From Rhizobacter sp. (lineage in GTDB: Bacteria > Pseudomonadota > Gammaproteobacteria > Burkholderiales > Burkholderiaceae_C): DNA of 64,000 bases. The stretch spans positions 20,388-84,387 of the forward strand of contig JAMLIM010000006.1 in assembly GCA_023954175.1 (NCBI GenBank), read 5' to 3'. Shown piece after piece: positions 26,978 to 36,111 of the stretch. Numbering within the stretch: position 1 is the stretch's first letter; every line of letters starts with the position of its first letter. The notes under the pieces were generated by a model. The model searched no databases, was not told where the DNA came from, and worked only from the letters and a program-made list of their open reading frames with translations. Position numbers and translations under genes: made by a program.

Positions 26978-29572
26978 ATGACCTTCTTGCGATCTGACCT
27001 TTCCCGCCGCGTGTGGCCGCTGCTGGCCGCCCTCGGGTTTTCGCTCTCCCTGGCCGCAGCGCCCGCAGCGGCCCAGCAGGACTCGATCGGCTCGGCCTTC
27101 GGTGTGCCGCTGACCATGCCGACGACGACGCCAACGACCAGCGACAGCAACGCGGTCGATCCGCGCGCGCTGACCGGCAGCCAGTCGATCAGCAACCCGC
27201 AGATGCCGGCGCCGATCGTCAACAACGGCGCCGCGGGGGCGCAGCGCGCGCCCAACGCCGGGCTTGCGCCGGCGCCACAGCAGCGCAGCGCCGCGCCGCC
27301 GCGACCGAGCGAATTCCAGCGCTTCGTGCAGACGGCGACCGGGCGTCTGCTGCCGGTGTTCGGCGCGAGCTTCTTCGACGCCCCGGCCAACAGCTTCTCG
27401 CCGCTCGACAACGTGCCGGTCGCGGCCGACTACACGGTCGGCGTGGGGGACGAGATCGTGGTCCGGGCCTGGGGCTCGATCGACATCGACTTTCGCGCGG
27501 TCGTCGATCGCAACGGCCAGATCAACCTGCCGCGCATCGGCAGCTTCACGGTGGCGGGCGTGCGCGCGGCCGACCTCGAGAAGCAACTGCGCGCGCAGAT
27601 CGGGCGCCTCTACACCGGCTTCAACCTGAGCGTGAGCCTCGGGCAGATGCGCGGCGTCAAGGTGTTCGTCGTCGGCCCGGCAAGCAATCCGGGCGTGTTC
27701 ACGCTCAGCGGCCAGGCGACGCTGCTGTCGGCGGTGGTCGCTGCCGGCGGGCCCGGGGGCAATGGCTCGATGCGCAGGATCAGCCTGCGGCGCGACGGCC
27801 AGGTCATCTCCGAGCTCGACATGTACGGCTTCCTCGTGCGCGGCGACAAGTCCAAGGACCTGCAGCTGCGCGCCGGTGACGTCGTCGTGTTCCACCCGGT
27901 CGGCCCGCGCATCGCACTCAACGGCGAGCTCGACAACGCCGCCATCTACGAACTCAACGCGCGTGAAGAGCCGGTCGGCGAGGTGCTCGCGTACGCGGGC
28001 GGCGCGCCGGTGCTGTCGAACCCGAACCGCGCGGTGCTCGAGCGCATCGACCGCTCGAAGGCCGGCGCCGCGCGCTTCGTCGAGGAACTCCGTCTCGACG
28101 CCGCCGGCCTGCAGACGCCGCTGCGCGACGGCGACGTGCTGACGCTGCTGCCGATCTCGCCCGGCTTCACCAACGCGGTGACGCTGACCGGCCACGTCGC
28201 GCAGCCGCTGCGCTATCCCTGGTTCCCCGGCATGCGCATCAGCGACCTGATTCCGAGCCCGGAGGCGCTCATTTCGCCGGACTTCTATCGCCGCCGCAAC
28301 GTGCTGGTGCAGGTCTATCAGGAACCCCTGCCGCAGCCTGCCACGACGCCTTCCGCAGGCGGCCCCGCGGGGGTCAGCGCGGCGCCGTCGATTGCCGACG
28401 CAACGCCGGGCAACCCGACTGGCGCTGCCGGTGGCGCCGCAGTCACCGGCGCGGGTGCACCCGGCGCAGCGCCGGTGCAGACGGTGCCGCTGCCGGTGCA
28501 GGGCACGACGACCGGCAGCCGTCCGCGCACGCTGATCGAGGACGTGACGGGGCAAGGCGCGAACCCCAATGCTCCGCGCCTGCCAACGACGCTGTTCGAC
28601 GACCTCAACTGGGATTACGCCGTCATCGAGCGCCTGAACCTCCAGGACCTGAGCACGCAGATCATTCCGTTCAACCTCGGCAAGGTCGTGCTGCAGGGCG
28701 ACCCGGCGGCGAATATCGAGCTGATGCCGGGCGACGTCGTCAGCATCTTCGGCCAGAAGGATTTCCGGGTCCCGATCGCGCGCCAGAACCGGCTCGTCTC
28801 GCTCGAGGGCGAGATCGGCACGCCGGGCGTCTACCAGCTGCTGCCGGGCGAGACGCTGCGCCAGCTGCTCGTGCGCGCGGGCGGTTTCACGCCGCAGGCC
28901 TATGTCTACGGCATGGAGTTCTCGCGCGAATCGACGCGCAAGCGCCAGGCCGAGAACCTGGCGGCGGCGATGGCGCGCCTGCAGACGCTGGCCGCGACGC
29001 AGGCCGCACGGGAAGCGGCGAACCAGCGCGACGTGCCGAACTCCGCTTCGACCGTGAATGCGAGCGCGGCGGCGACGCGGGCACAACTCGTGCGCCTGTC
29101 GCAGGTGCAGCCCAATGGACGGATCGCGCTCGAACTGTCGCCCAAAGTGCACTCGATCGACGACCTGCCCGACATTCCGCTCGAGAACGCCGATCGCGTG
29201 GTCGTGCCGCCGCGGCCCGGCTTCGTCACCGTCGTCGGCGCGGTCGTCAACAACAACGCCTTCCTGTGGCGCGATGGCCGCACCGCGGGCGACTACCTGC
29301 GCATCGCCGGCGCCGACGAAGCGGCCGATGTGTCGAGCATGTTCATCCTGCGTGCGGACGGCACGGTCATGAGCCCGGGCGAGAGCCGCGGCATCTTCGG
29401 CCGCACGTCGGTCGACGGAGAGACCATGCATCCGGGCGACGCGCTGATCGTGCCGAACCAGCTCGACTTCGAGACCTGGGGCCGTGCCTTCACCCGCAAC
29501 ATGAAGGACTGGACGCAGATCCTCGCCAACTTCGGCCTCGGCGTCGCCGCGATCAACAGCATCACGAAGTAG
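26978..29572 (+). CDS. Polysaccharide export (OPX) protein with multiple SLBB domains
   Basis: 864 residues. Signal peptide to about residue 34 (SLSLAAAPAAAQQ) without a lipobox. A Poly_export domain begins near 147 (YTVGVGDEIVVRAWGSIDID), followed by SLBB-like units near 227 (VFVVGPASNPGVFTL), 401 (VTLTGHVAQPLRYPW), 604 (VSLEGEIGTPGVYQL) and 748 (VTVVGAVVNNNAFLW). Pro/Ala/Gly/Thr-rich linkers sit at about 451-528 and 680-720. It is longer than Wza and probably forms an outer-membrane or periplasmic ring for capsule or exopolysaccharide export. No glycosyltransferases, Wzc or Wzx/Wzy genes are adjacent, so it is an orphan locus here. Confidence 0.88.
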   Translation: MTFLRSDLSRRVWPLLAALGFSLSLAAAPAAAQQDSIGSAFGVPLTMPTTTPTTSDSNAVDPRALTGSQSISNPQMPAPIVNNGAAGAQRAPNAGLAPAPQQRSAAPPRPSEFQRFVQTATGRLLPVFGASFFDAPANSFSPLDNVPVAADYTVGVGDEIVVRAWGSIDIDFRAVVDRNGQINLPRIGSFTVAGVRAADLEKQLRAQIGRLYTGFNLSVSLGQMRGVKVFVVGPASNPGVFTLSGQATLLSAVVAAGGPGGNGSMRRISLRRDGQVISELDMYGFLVRGDKSKDLQLRAGDVVVFHPVGPRIALNGELDNAAIYELNAREEPVGEVLAYAGGAPVLSNPNRAVLERIDRSKAGAARFVEELRLDAAGLQTPLRDGDVLTLLPISPGFTNAVTLTGHVAQPLRYPWFPGMRISDLIPSPEALISPDFYRRRNVLVQVYQEPLPQPATTPSAGGPAGVSAAPSIADATPGNPTGAAGGAAVTGAGAPGAAPVQTVPLPVQGTTTGSRPRTLIEDVTGQGANPNAPRLPTTLFDDLNWDYAVIERLNLQDLSTQIIPFNLGKVVLQGDPAANIELMPGDVVSIFGQKDFRVPIARQNRLVSLEGEIGTPGVYQLLPGETLRQLLVRAGGFTPQAYVYGMEFSRESTRKRQAENLAAAMARLQTLAATQAAREAANQRDVPNSASTVNASAAATRAQLVRLSQVQPNGRIALELSPKVHSIDDLPDIPLENADRVVVPPRPGFVTVVGAVVNNNAFLWRDGRTAGDYLRIAGADEAADVSSMFILRADGTVMSPGESRGIFGRTSVDGETMHPGDALIVPNQLDFETWGRAFTRNMKDWTQILANFGLGVAAINSITK

Positions 29573-29632
29573 CTGCCTTGCGCGGCGCGTGAGGTTGCGC
29601 CTCGCGGCCGTCTGCCGCGTACTCCGGACGCG

Positions 29633-30607
29633 CTACGCGCTCGCGCCGGCCAGCACGCGCGCGAAGACGTCGCTGTCGACATTGCCGCCGCTGAGCGCGA
29701 GGCCGATGCTCTGCCCCGCCCAGCGCTCGCGCTGCTGCAGCGTACCGGCGAGCGCCGCGGCACCTGCACCTTCGGCAACGTTGTGGGTGTCGGCAAAGAG
29801 GGCGCGCATCGCCTGCGCCACCTCGTCGTCAGTGACGGCGATGACGTCGTCCACCTCGCGCAGGATCAGCGCCAGCGCGTCGGCATCGGGCACGCGGCAC
29901 GCCATGCCGTCCGCGAGCCGGGTCGTCACCGGCGCCTCGACCGCGCGGCCGGCGCGCACGCTGTCCAGGTACGCGGTGGCATGCGCCGAGACGACGCCGA
30001 CGATGCGCGCCGATGCCTTCGAAGCGGCGCGCGCACAGGCGCACGCGCTGATGCCGGAGCCCTGGCCGATCGGCACGAAGACGACGGCCGGCGGGTCGCT
30101 CGCGACGGCCTCGAAGAACTCCATCCAGTAGCTCGCGACGCCGCGAATCAGGTCGCGGTGAAAGCTCGGCACCATGTGCAGGCCGCGCTCAGTGGCGAGC
30201 GTCGCCGCATGCTCGCGCGATTGCTGGAAGTCCTCGCCGTGTTCGACGAGCGTCGCGCCGAGCGCACGCATCGCGGCATTCTTCTCGACCGAGTTGCCGC
30301 GCGGCACGACGATCGTGCAGGCGACGCCGTGCGCCGCCGCGGCGAGCGCGATCGACTGGCCGTGATTGCCGCGCGTTGCGCTGATGACGCCCGCCACGCC
30401 CGGCTCGCGCCGCAGCAGTTCGTGCAGATAGACCGCACCGCCGCGCAGCTTGAAGGCGCCGACGCGCGTGTGGTTCTCGTGCTTGACCCATGCGCGCGCA
30501 CCAAGCCGGGCGTCGAGCAGCGGCCAGCGCAGTGTCGGCGTCGGTGCCTGCACTTCGGCGACGATGGCGCGGGCGGTGGCGATCTCTTCCGGGGTCAGCA
30601 ATTGCAT
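29633..30607 (-). CDS. PLP-dependent threonine/serine dehydratase-like enzyme
   Basis: 324 residues, fold type II. PLP lysine is Lys53 in RVGAFKLRGG; the substrate loop is ATRGNHGQS, the phosphate-binding glycine loop is in VPIGQGSGIS, and the C-terminal LSGGNVD holds the pyridine-contact region. It lacks the regulatory ACT domain of biosynthetic IlvA, so it resembles catabolic or racemase-type threonine/serine dehydratases. It is the last gene of the DMT-aminotransferase-PhzF-VOC-dehydratase operon. The usual dehydratase Ser in SxxNHGQG is altered (GNHGQS), so substrate is uncertain. Confidence 0.87.
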   Translation of the reverse strand: MQLLTPEEIATARAIVAEVQAPTPTLRWPLLDARLGARAWVKHENHTRVGAFKLRGGAVYLHELLRREPGVAGVISATRGNHGQSIALAAAAHGVACTIVVPRGNSVEKNAAMRALGATLVEHGEDFQQSREHAATLATERGLHMVPSFHRDLIRGVASYWMEFFEAVASDPPAVVFVPIGQGSGISACACARAASKASARIVGVVSAHATAYLDSVRAGRAVEAPVTTRLADGMACRVPDADALALILREVDDVIAVTDDEVAQAMRALFADTHNVAEGAGAAALAGTLQQRERWAGQSIGLALSGGNVDSDVFARVLAGASA

Positions 30608-30640
30608 GGGGTGTCCGTCGCGAAGCGGTGTGTCAGTGTG

Positions 30641-31360
30641 TCATTGGGGCGAGGCGAGCTGCACGCGGCCGCGCGGCGTGTCGAGCGCGACGCTGATCGC
30701 GGGCCCGCTTGCGCTTGCAATTGCGGTCTCAGCTCTGGCCGGGGCGGAGGTCGCGCCGGCACGATCGAGCCCGAGCGATCGCAGCGCGCCTTGCAACGCC
30801 GACGCTTCCGGCGCTCGCAGCGTGATCGACGCGAGCGTCACCCCGACCGCAGGCAGTGCATCGGCCGGGTGCGCGTCACCCCACTCGATCGGCGTCGGCA
30901 GCGCGCCGCCCATGAGGCGCGCGCCATCGTCGCGCACCGCGATGTGCCAGCGCAGCTCGCCCTGCGGCGTCATGCGCGAGGCCTGCAGCCTGCGGCCGGC
31001 ATCGATGCCGAGCGCGGCGAGCGCCTGCAGCGCGGTGTCGAGCTCCGCCACGCGCGCGACCCAGGCGACGAGCTGCGGGCCGCGTGCCAGCGTCGCCTGC
31101 AGCGTGCCGTCGTCGAGGTCGAACCAGCGCGCACGTCCGGGTGGTGCCGCGTCGGGATCGATCGCGATCAGCTCGAAATAGGCGCGCGGGAATGCATCTG
31201 TCGCGATCGCGAACACGCGGTTGTGCGTTCCCATCAACGCGTGCCGGCCGCCGGCGGTGGGTACCACGCCGAGCGTCGCTTCGCACCACGCAACGCCCTC
31301 GTCGAGCGTGCGCGCGGCGATCACGAGGTGGTCGAGGGCGGCGCCTTGCATCATGTTCAA
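30641..31360 (-). CDS. VOC-superfamily (glyoxalase-like) protein
   Basis: 239 residues with two babab-type halves: LDHLVIAARTLDEGVAWCEATLGVVPTAGGRHALMGTHN at the N-terminus and a weaker second half after about 120 (VGVTLASITLRAPEA). This resembles the Glyoxalase_3/glyoxalase-like domain family. Metal ligands may be His10 and the Glu of YFELIAID near 65. Substrate unknown. It sits 24 bases downstream of the PhzF gene and 33 bases upstream of the dehydratase gene, in the same operon. Confidence 0.8.
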   Translation of the reverse strand: MNMMQGAALDHLVIAARTLDEGVAWCEATLGVVPTAGGRHALMGTHNRVFAIATDAFPRAYFELIAIDPDAAPPGRARWFDLDDGTLQATLARGPQLVAWVARVAELDTALQALAALGIDAGRRLQASRMTPQGELRWHIAVRDDGARLMGGALPTPIEWGDAHPADALPAVGVTLASITLRAPEASALQGALRSLGLDRAGATSAPARAETAIASASGPAISVALDTPRGRVQLASPQ

Positions 31361-31384
31361 GTTGCTTTCAAGATGGCCATACGT

Positions 31385-32230
31385 TCACAGCGTGACGCTG
31401 CCTTCGACGCAGGTCACGCTGTCGCCGCCGACCCAGATCCTGTTCTGGTCCTGCGCGACGTACACACGTCCGGCGCGCCCGAGGCGCGTGCCCTGCGCCG
31501 CGACGTAGCGCGCCGGCGCCTGCCCGGCACCGATCAGCCACTGCGCGAGGCTCGCGTTCAGGCTGCCGGTGACCGGGTCCTCCGCGATGCCGATCGCCGC
31601 GGCGAAGGCGCGCACTTCGAACGCGCATTCGGCACCTTGCGGATGCGCGCCGATCACGCCGATCTTCGCGAGCGGTTTCAGTGCGGCATGGTCGGGCTCG
31701 AGCGCGAGCACGGTCTCGGCGCTGTCGAATCGCAACGCCAGCCATTGCGGTCCGTTGTCCAGCCACTGCGCCGCCCGCAGCCGGCTGGCGTCGGCGCCGA
31801 GCGCGGCGAGCACCTGGGCGACGAGCGCCGCCTCCGGGTCGCTGCGGCGCAGTTGCGGCGCCTCGAAGGCGAGGCGATGGGCGCCCTCGCGCCGAACCCG
31901 CACGTGGCCGACGGCGCATTGCTGCACGATGGTGCCGGCGTCGCGCGGCGTGCCGCCCGCGGACAGCCAGGCGTGGCAGGTGCCGAGCGTCGGATGGCCG
32001 GCAAACGGCAACTCGCCGCCGGGGGTGAAGATGCGCAGCCGGTAGTCGGCCGCGGCGTCGGTCGGCGCCAGTACGAAGGTCGTTTCGGACAGATTCGTCC
32101 AGCGTGCGAAGCGCTGCATCGCGTCGTCGCCAGGCCCGTCGCCATCGATCACGACGGCGACCGGGTTGCCGCGGTAGGGCTCGCGGGTGAAGACGTCGAC
32201 CACGCGATAGCGGCGGGATGTCATCTTCAT
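31385..32230 (-). CDS. PhzF-family isomerase/epimerase
   Basis: 281 residues from the ATG at 32230. The PhzF signature is clear: VDVFTREPYRGNPVAVV, the catalytic Glu in NLSETTFVL near 48, RIFTPGGELPFAGHPTLGTCH near 70-90, and GIAEDPVTGSLNASLAQWL in the second half. PhzF proteins isomerise dihydro-hydroxyanthranilate-like substrates; most genomic members have unknown substrates and many are linked to amino acid or toxic-metabolite handling. Its start overlaps the aminotransferase stop by four bases. Confidence 0.92.
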   Translation of the reverse strand: MKMTSRRYRVVDVFTREPYRGNPVAVVIDGDGPGDDAMQRFARWTNLSETTFVLAPTDAAADYRLRIFTPGGELPFAGHPTLGTCHAWLSAGGTPRDAGTIVQQCAVGHVRVRREGAHRLAFEAPQLRRSDPEAALVAQVLAALGADASRLRAAQWLDNGPQWLALRFDSAETVLALEPDHAALKPLAKIGVIGAHPQGAECAFEVRAFAAAIGIAEDPVTGSLNASLAQWLIGAGQAPARYVAAQGTRLGRAGRVYVAQDQNRIWVGGDSVTCVEGSVTL

Positions 32231-33438
32231 GCTGCTCCCTGTTCTGCCTGCCGCAGCGCCGCGCGGATCGCGTCGCCGAGCGCAGTGATGCCGGTCTCGA
32301 TCTGCGCCTCGCTCGCGGTGACGAACGACAGCCGCAGCGTATTCGACTGTGGCGCGCCCGAAAAGAACGGCGCACCCGGCACGAACGCGACCCCGCGCTC
32401 GACGGCGAACGGAAGCAACCCCGTCGCGTTCATCGAGGCGGGCAGTTCGACCCAGAGGAACATGCCGCCGGCCGGGCGGTTCCAGCGCACGCCCTCGGGC
32501 ATGTGGCGTTCGAGCGCGGCAAGCATCGCGTCGCGCTGCGCCTTGTAGAGCGCGCGGATGGTCGGCACATGGCGATCGAGGAAGCCGTTGCGGATCACCT
32601 CGTAGACGATGCGCTGGTTGAAGCTCGGCGTGTGCAGGTCGGCAGCCTGCTTGGCCTGCAGCAGCTTGGGCATCAGGGTGCCCGGGGCGACGACATAGCC
32701 CAGCCGCAGCCCGGGCGCGAGCACCTTGGAGAACGACCCGAGATACACCGCGCCCGCGCGGTTGCGCCCGGCGAGACTCGGCGGTGGCGGGGCGTCGAAC
32801 CAGAGGTCGCCGTACGGGTTGTCCTCGACCAGCGGCAAGCCGATCGCAGCAGCGCGCTCGACGAGCGCTGCCCGGCGCGCATCGCCGATGCTGCGACCGG
32901 TCGGGTTCTGGAAGTTCGGCAGCAGGTAGAAGAAGCGCGCGTCGACCCCGCTTGCGGCCGCCGCCATCGCCTCCGGCAGCGGGCCCTCGTCGTCGTGCGC
33001 GACGCCCGCGAAGTGCGGCTGCATCGGCGTGAAGGCCTGCAGCGCGCCGAGGTAGGTGGGCGACTCGACGAGCACCGTGCTGCCCTCGTCGATCAACACC
33101 TTCGCGACGAGGTCCAGGCCCTGCTGCGAGCCGGTCGTGATGAGGACCTGCGCCGGGTCGACGGCCAGGCCCTGTCGCGCGAGGTCGCCTGCCACCCATT
33201 CGACGAGCGGCGCATAGCCCTCGCTCGCCGAATACTGCAGCGCCTCGCGCGGGTGATCGCGCAGCACCTGCTCGCAGGCCTCGCGCATCGCCTCGACCGG
33301 GAAGGTGCGCGGCGAAGGCAGGCCGCCGGCGAACGAGATCACGCCGCCCTTCTCGGTGAGCTTGAGGATCTCGCGGATCACCGACGGGTTCATCGCTGCC
33401 GCGCGGCGCGCGAGCTTGAAGGGGGAGGCCTGGTTCAT
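32227..33438 (-). CDS. Fold-type I PLP aminotransferase (2-aminoadipate aminotransferase/LysN-like)
   Basis: 403 residues from the ATG at 33438. Family features are ISFAGGLPSPRTFP at the N-terminus, YSASEGYAPLVEWVA, TTGSQQGLDLVAKVL, NFQNPTGRS, and the PLP lysine in YLGSFSKVLAPGLRLGY near 236. This matches the class I/II group that contains LysN, KAT and the aminotransferase half of MocR regulators, but with no helix-turn-helix. Likely broad specificity for aromatic, branched or aminoadipate substrates. Both ends overlap neighbours by four bases (ATGA), showing strict translational coupling to the transporter and PhzF genes. Confidence 0.92.
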   Translation of the reverse strand: MNQASPFKLARRAAAMNPSVIREILKLTEKGGVISFAGGLPSPRTFPVEAMREACEQVLRDHPREALQYSASEGYAPLVEWVAGDLARQGLAVDPAQVLITTGSQQGLDLVAKVLIDEGSTVLVESPTYLGALQAFTPMQPHFAGVAHDDEGPLPEAMAAAASGVDARFFYLLPNFQNPTGRSIGDARRAALVERAAAIGLPLVEDNPYGDLWFDAPPPPSLAGRNRAGAVYLGSFSKVLAPGLRLGYVVAPGTLMPKLLQAKQAADLHTPSFNQRIVYEVIRNGFLDRHVPTIRALYKAQRDAMLAALERHMPEGVRWNRPAGGMFLWVELPASMNATGLLPFAVERGVAFVPGAPFFSGAPQSNTLRLSFVTASEAQIETGITALGDAIRAALRQAEQGAA

Positions 33439-34337
33439 GCGGAACTCCTGACGGTGGCAACGGGCATGCGCTTGCCGATGAAGACGGTCGCGATCACCGC
33501 GAGCGAGAAGACCACCGTCGTCGCGTCGAGCCGCTCGCCGAGCACCGGCACGGCAAACAGCAGCGACAAGAACGGCTGCACGAGTTGCACCTGGCTCACC
33601 CGCACCGTGCCGCCGAGCGCAAGCCCGCGGTACCAGGCGAAGAAGCCGAGCCACATCGAGAACAGCGTGACATAGGCAAAGCCGCCCCACGCGGCAAGGC
33701 GGACGCTGCCCGTCGGCCAGCTCGAGAGCATGAAGGGCAGCGTGACGGGCAGGCTCAACACCAGCACCCAGCAGATGACGTGCTCGGCCGGCATCTGCGT
33801 CGCCAGCTTCGCGCCCGCCACATAGCTCACCGCGGCGCTGGCAACGGCGATCGCGAGCAGGCCGTCGGCCGCGCTCAGGCCGCCGGCGCCGTGCAGCGCG
33901 GCAAAGGCGATGACGAGCGCAAAGCCCGCGAACGCGCAGACCCAGAAGCCGGTCGACGGCCGCTGCCCGAGGTAGAGCGCGGCAGCGATCGCGGTCGCCA
34001 GCGGCAGCACGCCGGTGATCACCGCGGCGTGCATCGCGTCGACATCGCGCAGCGCAAGGCCGAGGAAGAGCGGAAAGCCGATCACCGTGCCCGCGGCGGA
34101 AATCGCGAATGTCAGCCATTCGTCGCGCCGCGGCAGCCGCGCCCGGGCCGCAACGAGCACGCCGGCGCTCAGCAACCCGGCGAACGCGGCGCGGCCGGCG
34201 CTCACGAACAGCGGCGAGAGCTGCGGGTCGCTCGCGGCGCCGACCGCCAGGCGCGTCATCGGCAGCGTCATCGCGAAGATCACGACCCCGAGCAGGCCGA
34301 GCCACAGGCCGCGCGATTCGGGTGTCATGTGCTGCAA
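33435..34337 (-). CDS. DMT/EamA-family transporter heading an amino-acid-related operon
   Basis: 300 residues, ten hydrophobic helices in two EamA halves (GLWLGLLGVVIFAMTLPMTRLAVG at the N-terminus; VQPFLSLLFAVPVLGERLDA in the second half, the typical PVxxxxxGxxxLGE motif). Initiation could be at the fourth residue (MTPES) instead. As first gene of an operon with an aminotransferase, PhzF, VOC and dehydratase genes, it probably exports or imports an amino acid or derivative; that role is inference from context. Confidence 0.88.
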   Translation of the reverse strand: MQHMTPESRGLWLGLLGVVIFAMTLPMTRLAVGAASDPQLSPLFVSAGRAAFAGLLSAGVLVAARARLPRRDEWLTFAISAAGTVIGFPLFLGLALRDVDAMHAAVITGVLPLATAIAAALYLGQRPSTGFWVCAFAGFALVIAFAALHGAGGLSAADGLLAIAVASAAVSYVAGAKLATQMPAEHVICWVLVLSLPVTLPFMLSSWPTGSVRLAAWGGFAYVTLFSMWLGFFAWYRGLALGGTVRVSQVQLVQPFLSLLFAVPVLGERLDATTVVFSLAVIATVFIGKRMPVATVRSSA

Positions 34338-34499
34338 GCGCGTGGCCTCATGGCGACGAGTTTAGGGGCACGGGGCGGTCTGCTCCGCGCCGTGATCCGC
34401 GATACGCGCCGCAACCGGCGCGACGCCCGCTTACATCGCTTGCCGTGCACAAAATCACAGGCGTGTGAAAATCCGCAGCAACCATCGAGACAGCCCCGC

Positions 34500-35261
34500 A
34501 TGGCGGAATTCGAGCCCACGATCCCCTTCGGCCAACCCGAGCTGATGCGCGCGAGCGGCTTCACGCGCTATCTCGACGAGATGGCGCGCGAGGCCCCCGA
34601 AGGCGCGCCTTCGACGCGGCTGTCCTCGCTCAGCCCTTCGCTGACGCAGGATCTGATGCGCTTCGAGCAGGGCGGCCGCGAACCCGATCTGCTCGAGGTG
34701 CTGGCCGCCTGCGTGCGCCATGCGCGCGCGGTGACGATCCATCTGCGGTGCCGGGACCGCGTGCTGCCGTTGTCGATCTTTCCGCGCGAGCGCGTCGCGC
34801 ATTGCCCGCTCGACCTGCCGGCGCTGACCGAAGCCCAGCGCGAGCCGTTGCCGGTGCTGCAGGTGGAGCCCGCCGTGCTGCGCGCGCCGGGCCATCCGCT
34901 GGCGGCGCTCGTCGGCGAGCCGCACATGTACCAGCCGCTCGCGCCGCTGATGTGGGCGATCGCGCTGCACGGCGCGCGCAGCGAGCTGCTGCCCGAACTC
35001 GCCGGTGCGGCCGTCTACCGCCTCGCGCCGACCTTCGACCGCACGGCGCTCGCGATCGAGGGGCCGCTCGTCGCGATCATCGAGCAGCTGCGCCGGGACG
35101 TCGCGAGCCAGCGCGAAATCGCGTCCTGGCCCGACATGAACCGCGAGCGCGCGACGCGCCTGCTCAACGCGCTGTACCTGCAGGCGGGGCTGATCATCAG
35201 CCGCTCGCATCCGGCCGCGCTCGGCGACTCCTGGTTTCGCAGCATCCGCACGACGCAGTGA
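34500..35261 (+). CDS. Conserved-looking protein of unknown function (253 aa)
   Basis: 253 residues starting MAEFEPTIPFGQPEL. No signal peptide or membrane helices. Mixed alpha/beta composition, with segments LMRFEQGGREPDLLEVLAACVRHAR and HLRCRDRVLPLSIFPRER, and a C-terminal part ending in GDSWFRSI. GC3 is high and the frame is clean, so it is a real gene, but I recognise no domain. It is divergent from the DMT-led operon (162 bases) and converges on a hydrolase gene with only a 12-base gap. Confidence 0.75.
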   Translation: MAEFEPTIPFGQPELMRASGFTRYLDEMAREAPEGAPSTRLSSLSPSLTQDLMRFEQGGREPDLLEVLAACVRHARAVTIHLRCRDRVLPLSIFPRERVAHCPLDLPALTEAQREPLPVLQVEPAVLRAPGHPLAALVGEPHMYQPLAPLMWAIALHGARSELLPELAGAAVYRLAPTFDRTALAIEGPLVAIIEQLRRDVASQREIASWPDMNRERATRLLNALYLQAGLIISRSHPAALGDSWFRSIRTTQ

Positions 35262-35273
35262 CGCGCCGCGCGC

Positions 35274-36026
35274 TCAGCGGCTGCGCCGCGAGTTTGCTGC
35301 CTGCCTCGCGGACAACCGCGCGGAGAGCCACCCGCACAGCGCATCGCTGACCTCCCGCGGGCGCTCGATCGTGAGCATGTGGCCGCAGCGCTCGACGAGC
35401 GCGAACTCGGCGCCGGGGACGCTCTGCGCGATCTCGCGCGAGGCCTCGACCGTCGTCACCACGTCCGCGTCGCCGCACAGCACGAGCGTCGGGCAGCGGA
35501 TCGACGGCAGCATCGGGCGGCGGTCGGCGCGCGCCGCGATCGCGATGTTCTGGCGCACGATCTGCGCGGCGCCGGCGCGGCGCAGCATGTCGAGGTAGAG
35601 GTTCACGAGCGCCGCGTCGTGCAGACGATCGGGGTGGAACGAGAACGGCAGGTTGCCGACGATCATCTCCTCGAAGCCACCGCCTTCGATCAGCGCGCAT
35701 GCGGCTGCGCGCAGCGCAGCGACCTCGGGCGTGTCGGGCCGCGCCGTCGTGCCGAGCAGCGCCAGGGCCTGAACGCGCTGCGGCGCCTGGGCGCAGGCCT
35801 CGAGCGCCACGATGCCACCCATCGACGCGCCGCACAGGACGAGCGGCCCCGGATGCTCGGCCAGCAAGGCGGCGGCCATCGCGGGCAGCGCGTCGCAGCG
35901 GAAGTGCGCATCGGTGATCTGCACGTCTTCGATCCGGGTCCCGCGAAGGCGGTCGAGCGCGTCAAGCTGGGCGCTCCACATCGCGCCGTCGGCGGCGAGG
36001 CCGGGGATCAGGACGACGGTCGGCAT
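35274..36026 (-). CDS. Alpha/beta-fold hydrolase
   Basis: 250 residues from the ATG at 36026 (MPTVVLIPGLAADGAMW); the longer upstream frame is a shadow of the divergent phosphatase gene. Oxyanion region IPGLAADG, nucleophile elbow LCGASMGGIVAL near 82, acid in LVLCGDADVVT near 195 and His in ERCGHMLTIERP near 222. This resembles small esterases and dienelactone/BioH-like hydrolases. Substrate unknown. The 85-base divergent region to the phosphatase gene must carry both promoters. Confidence 0.85.
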   Translation of the reverse strand: MPTVVLIPGLAADGAMWSAQLDALDRLRGTRIEDVQITDAHFRCDALPAMAAALLAEHPGPLVLCGASMGGIVALEACAQAPQRVQALALLGTTARPDTPEVAALRAAACALIEGGGFEEMIVGNLPFSFHPDRLHDAALVNLYLDMLRRAGAAQIVRQNIAIAARADRRPMLPSIRCPTLVLCGDADVVTTVEASREIAQSVPGAEFALVERCGHMLTIERPREVSDALCGWLSARLSARQAANSRRSR

Positions 36027-36111
36027 GGAACGGATTGTCGCCCTCGGGATCGCACCTGCACCGATGCCACCGCGTTGCCAACACGAACGTGTGAACGACG
36101 ACAATTGCGAC

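Noticed and set aside
26960-29431. 823-codon open frame antisense to the OPX gene
   Set aside because: Low-complexity translation with no motif; the sense strand encodes an evident SLBB protein with a signal peptide.
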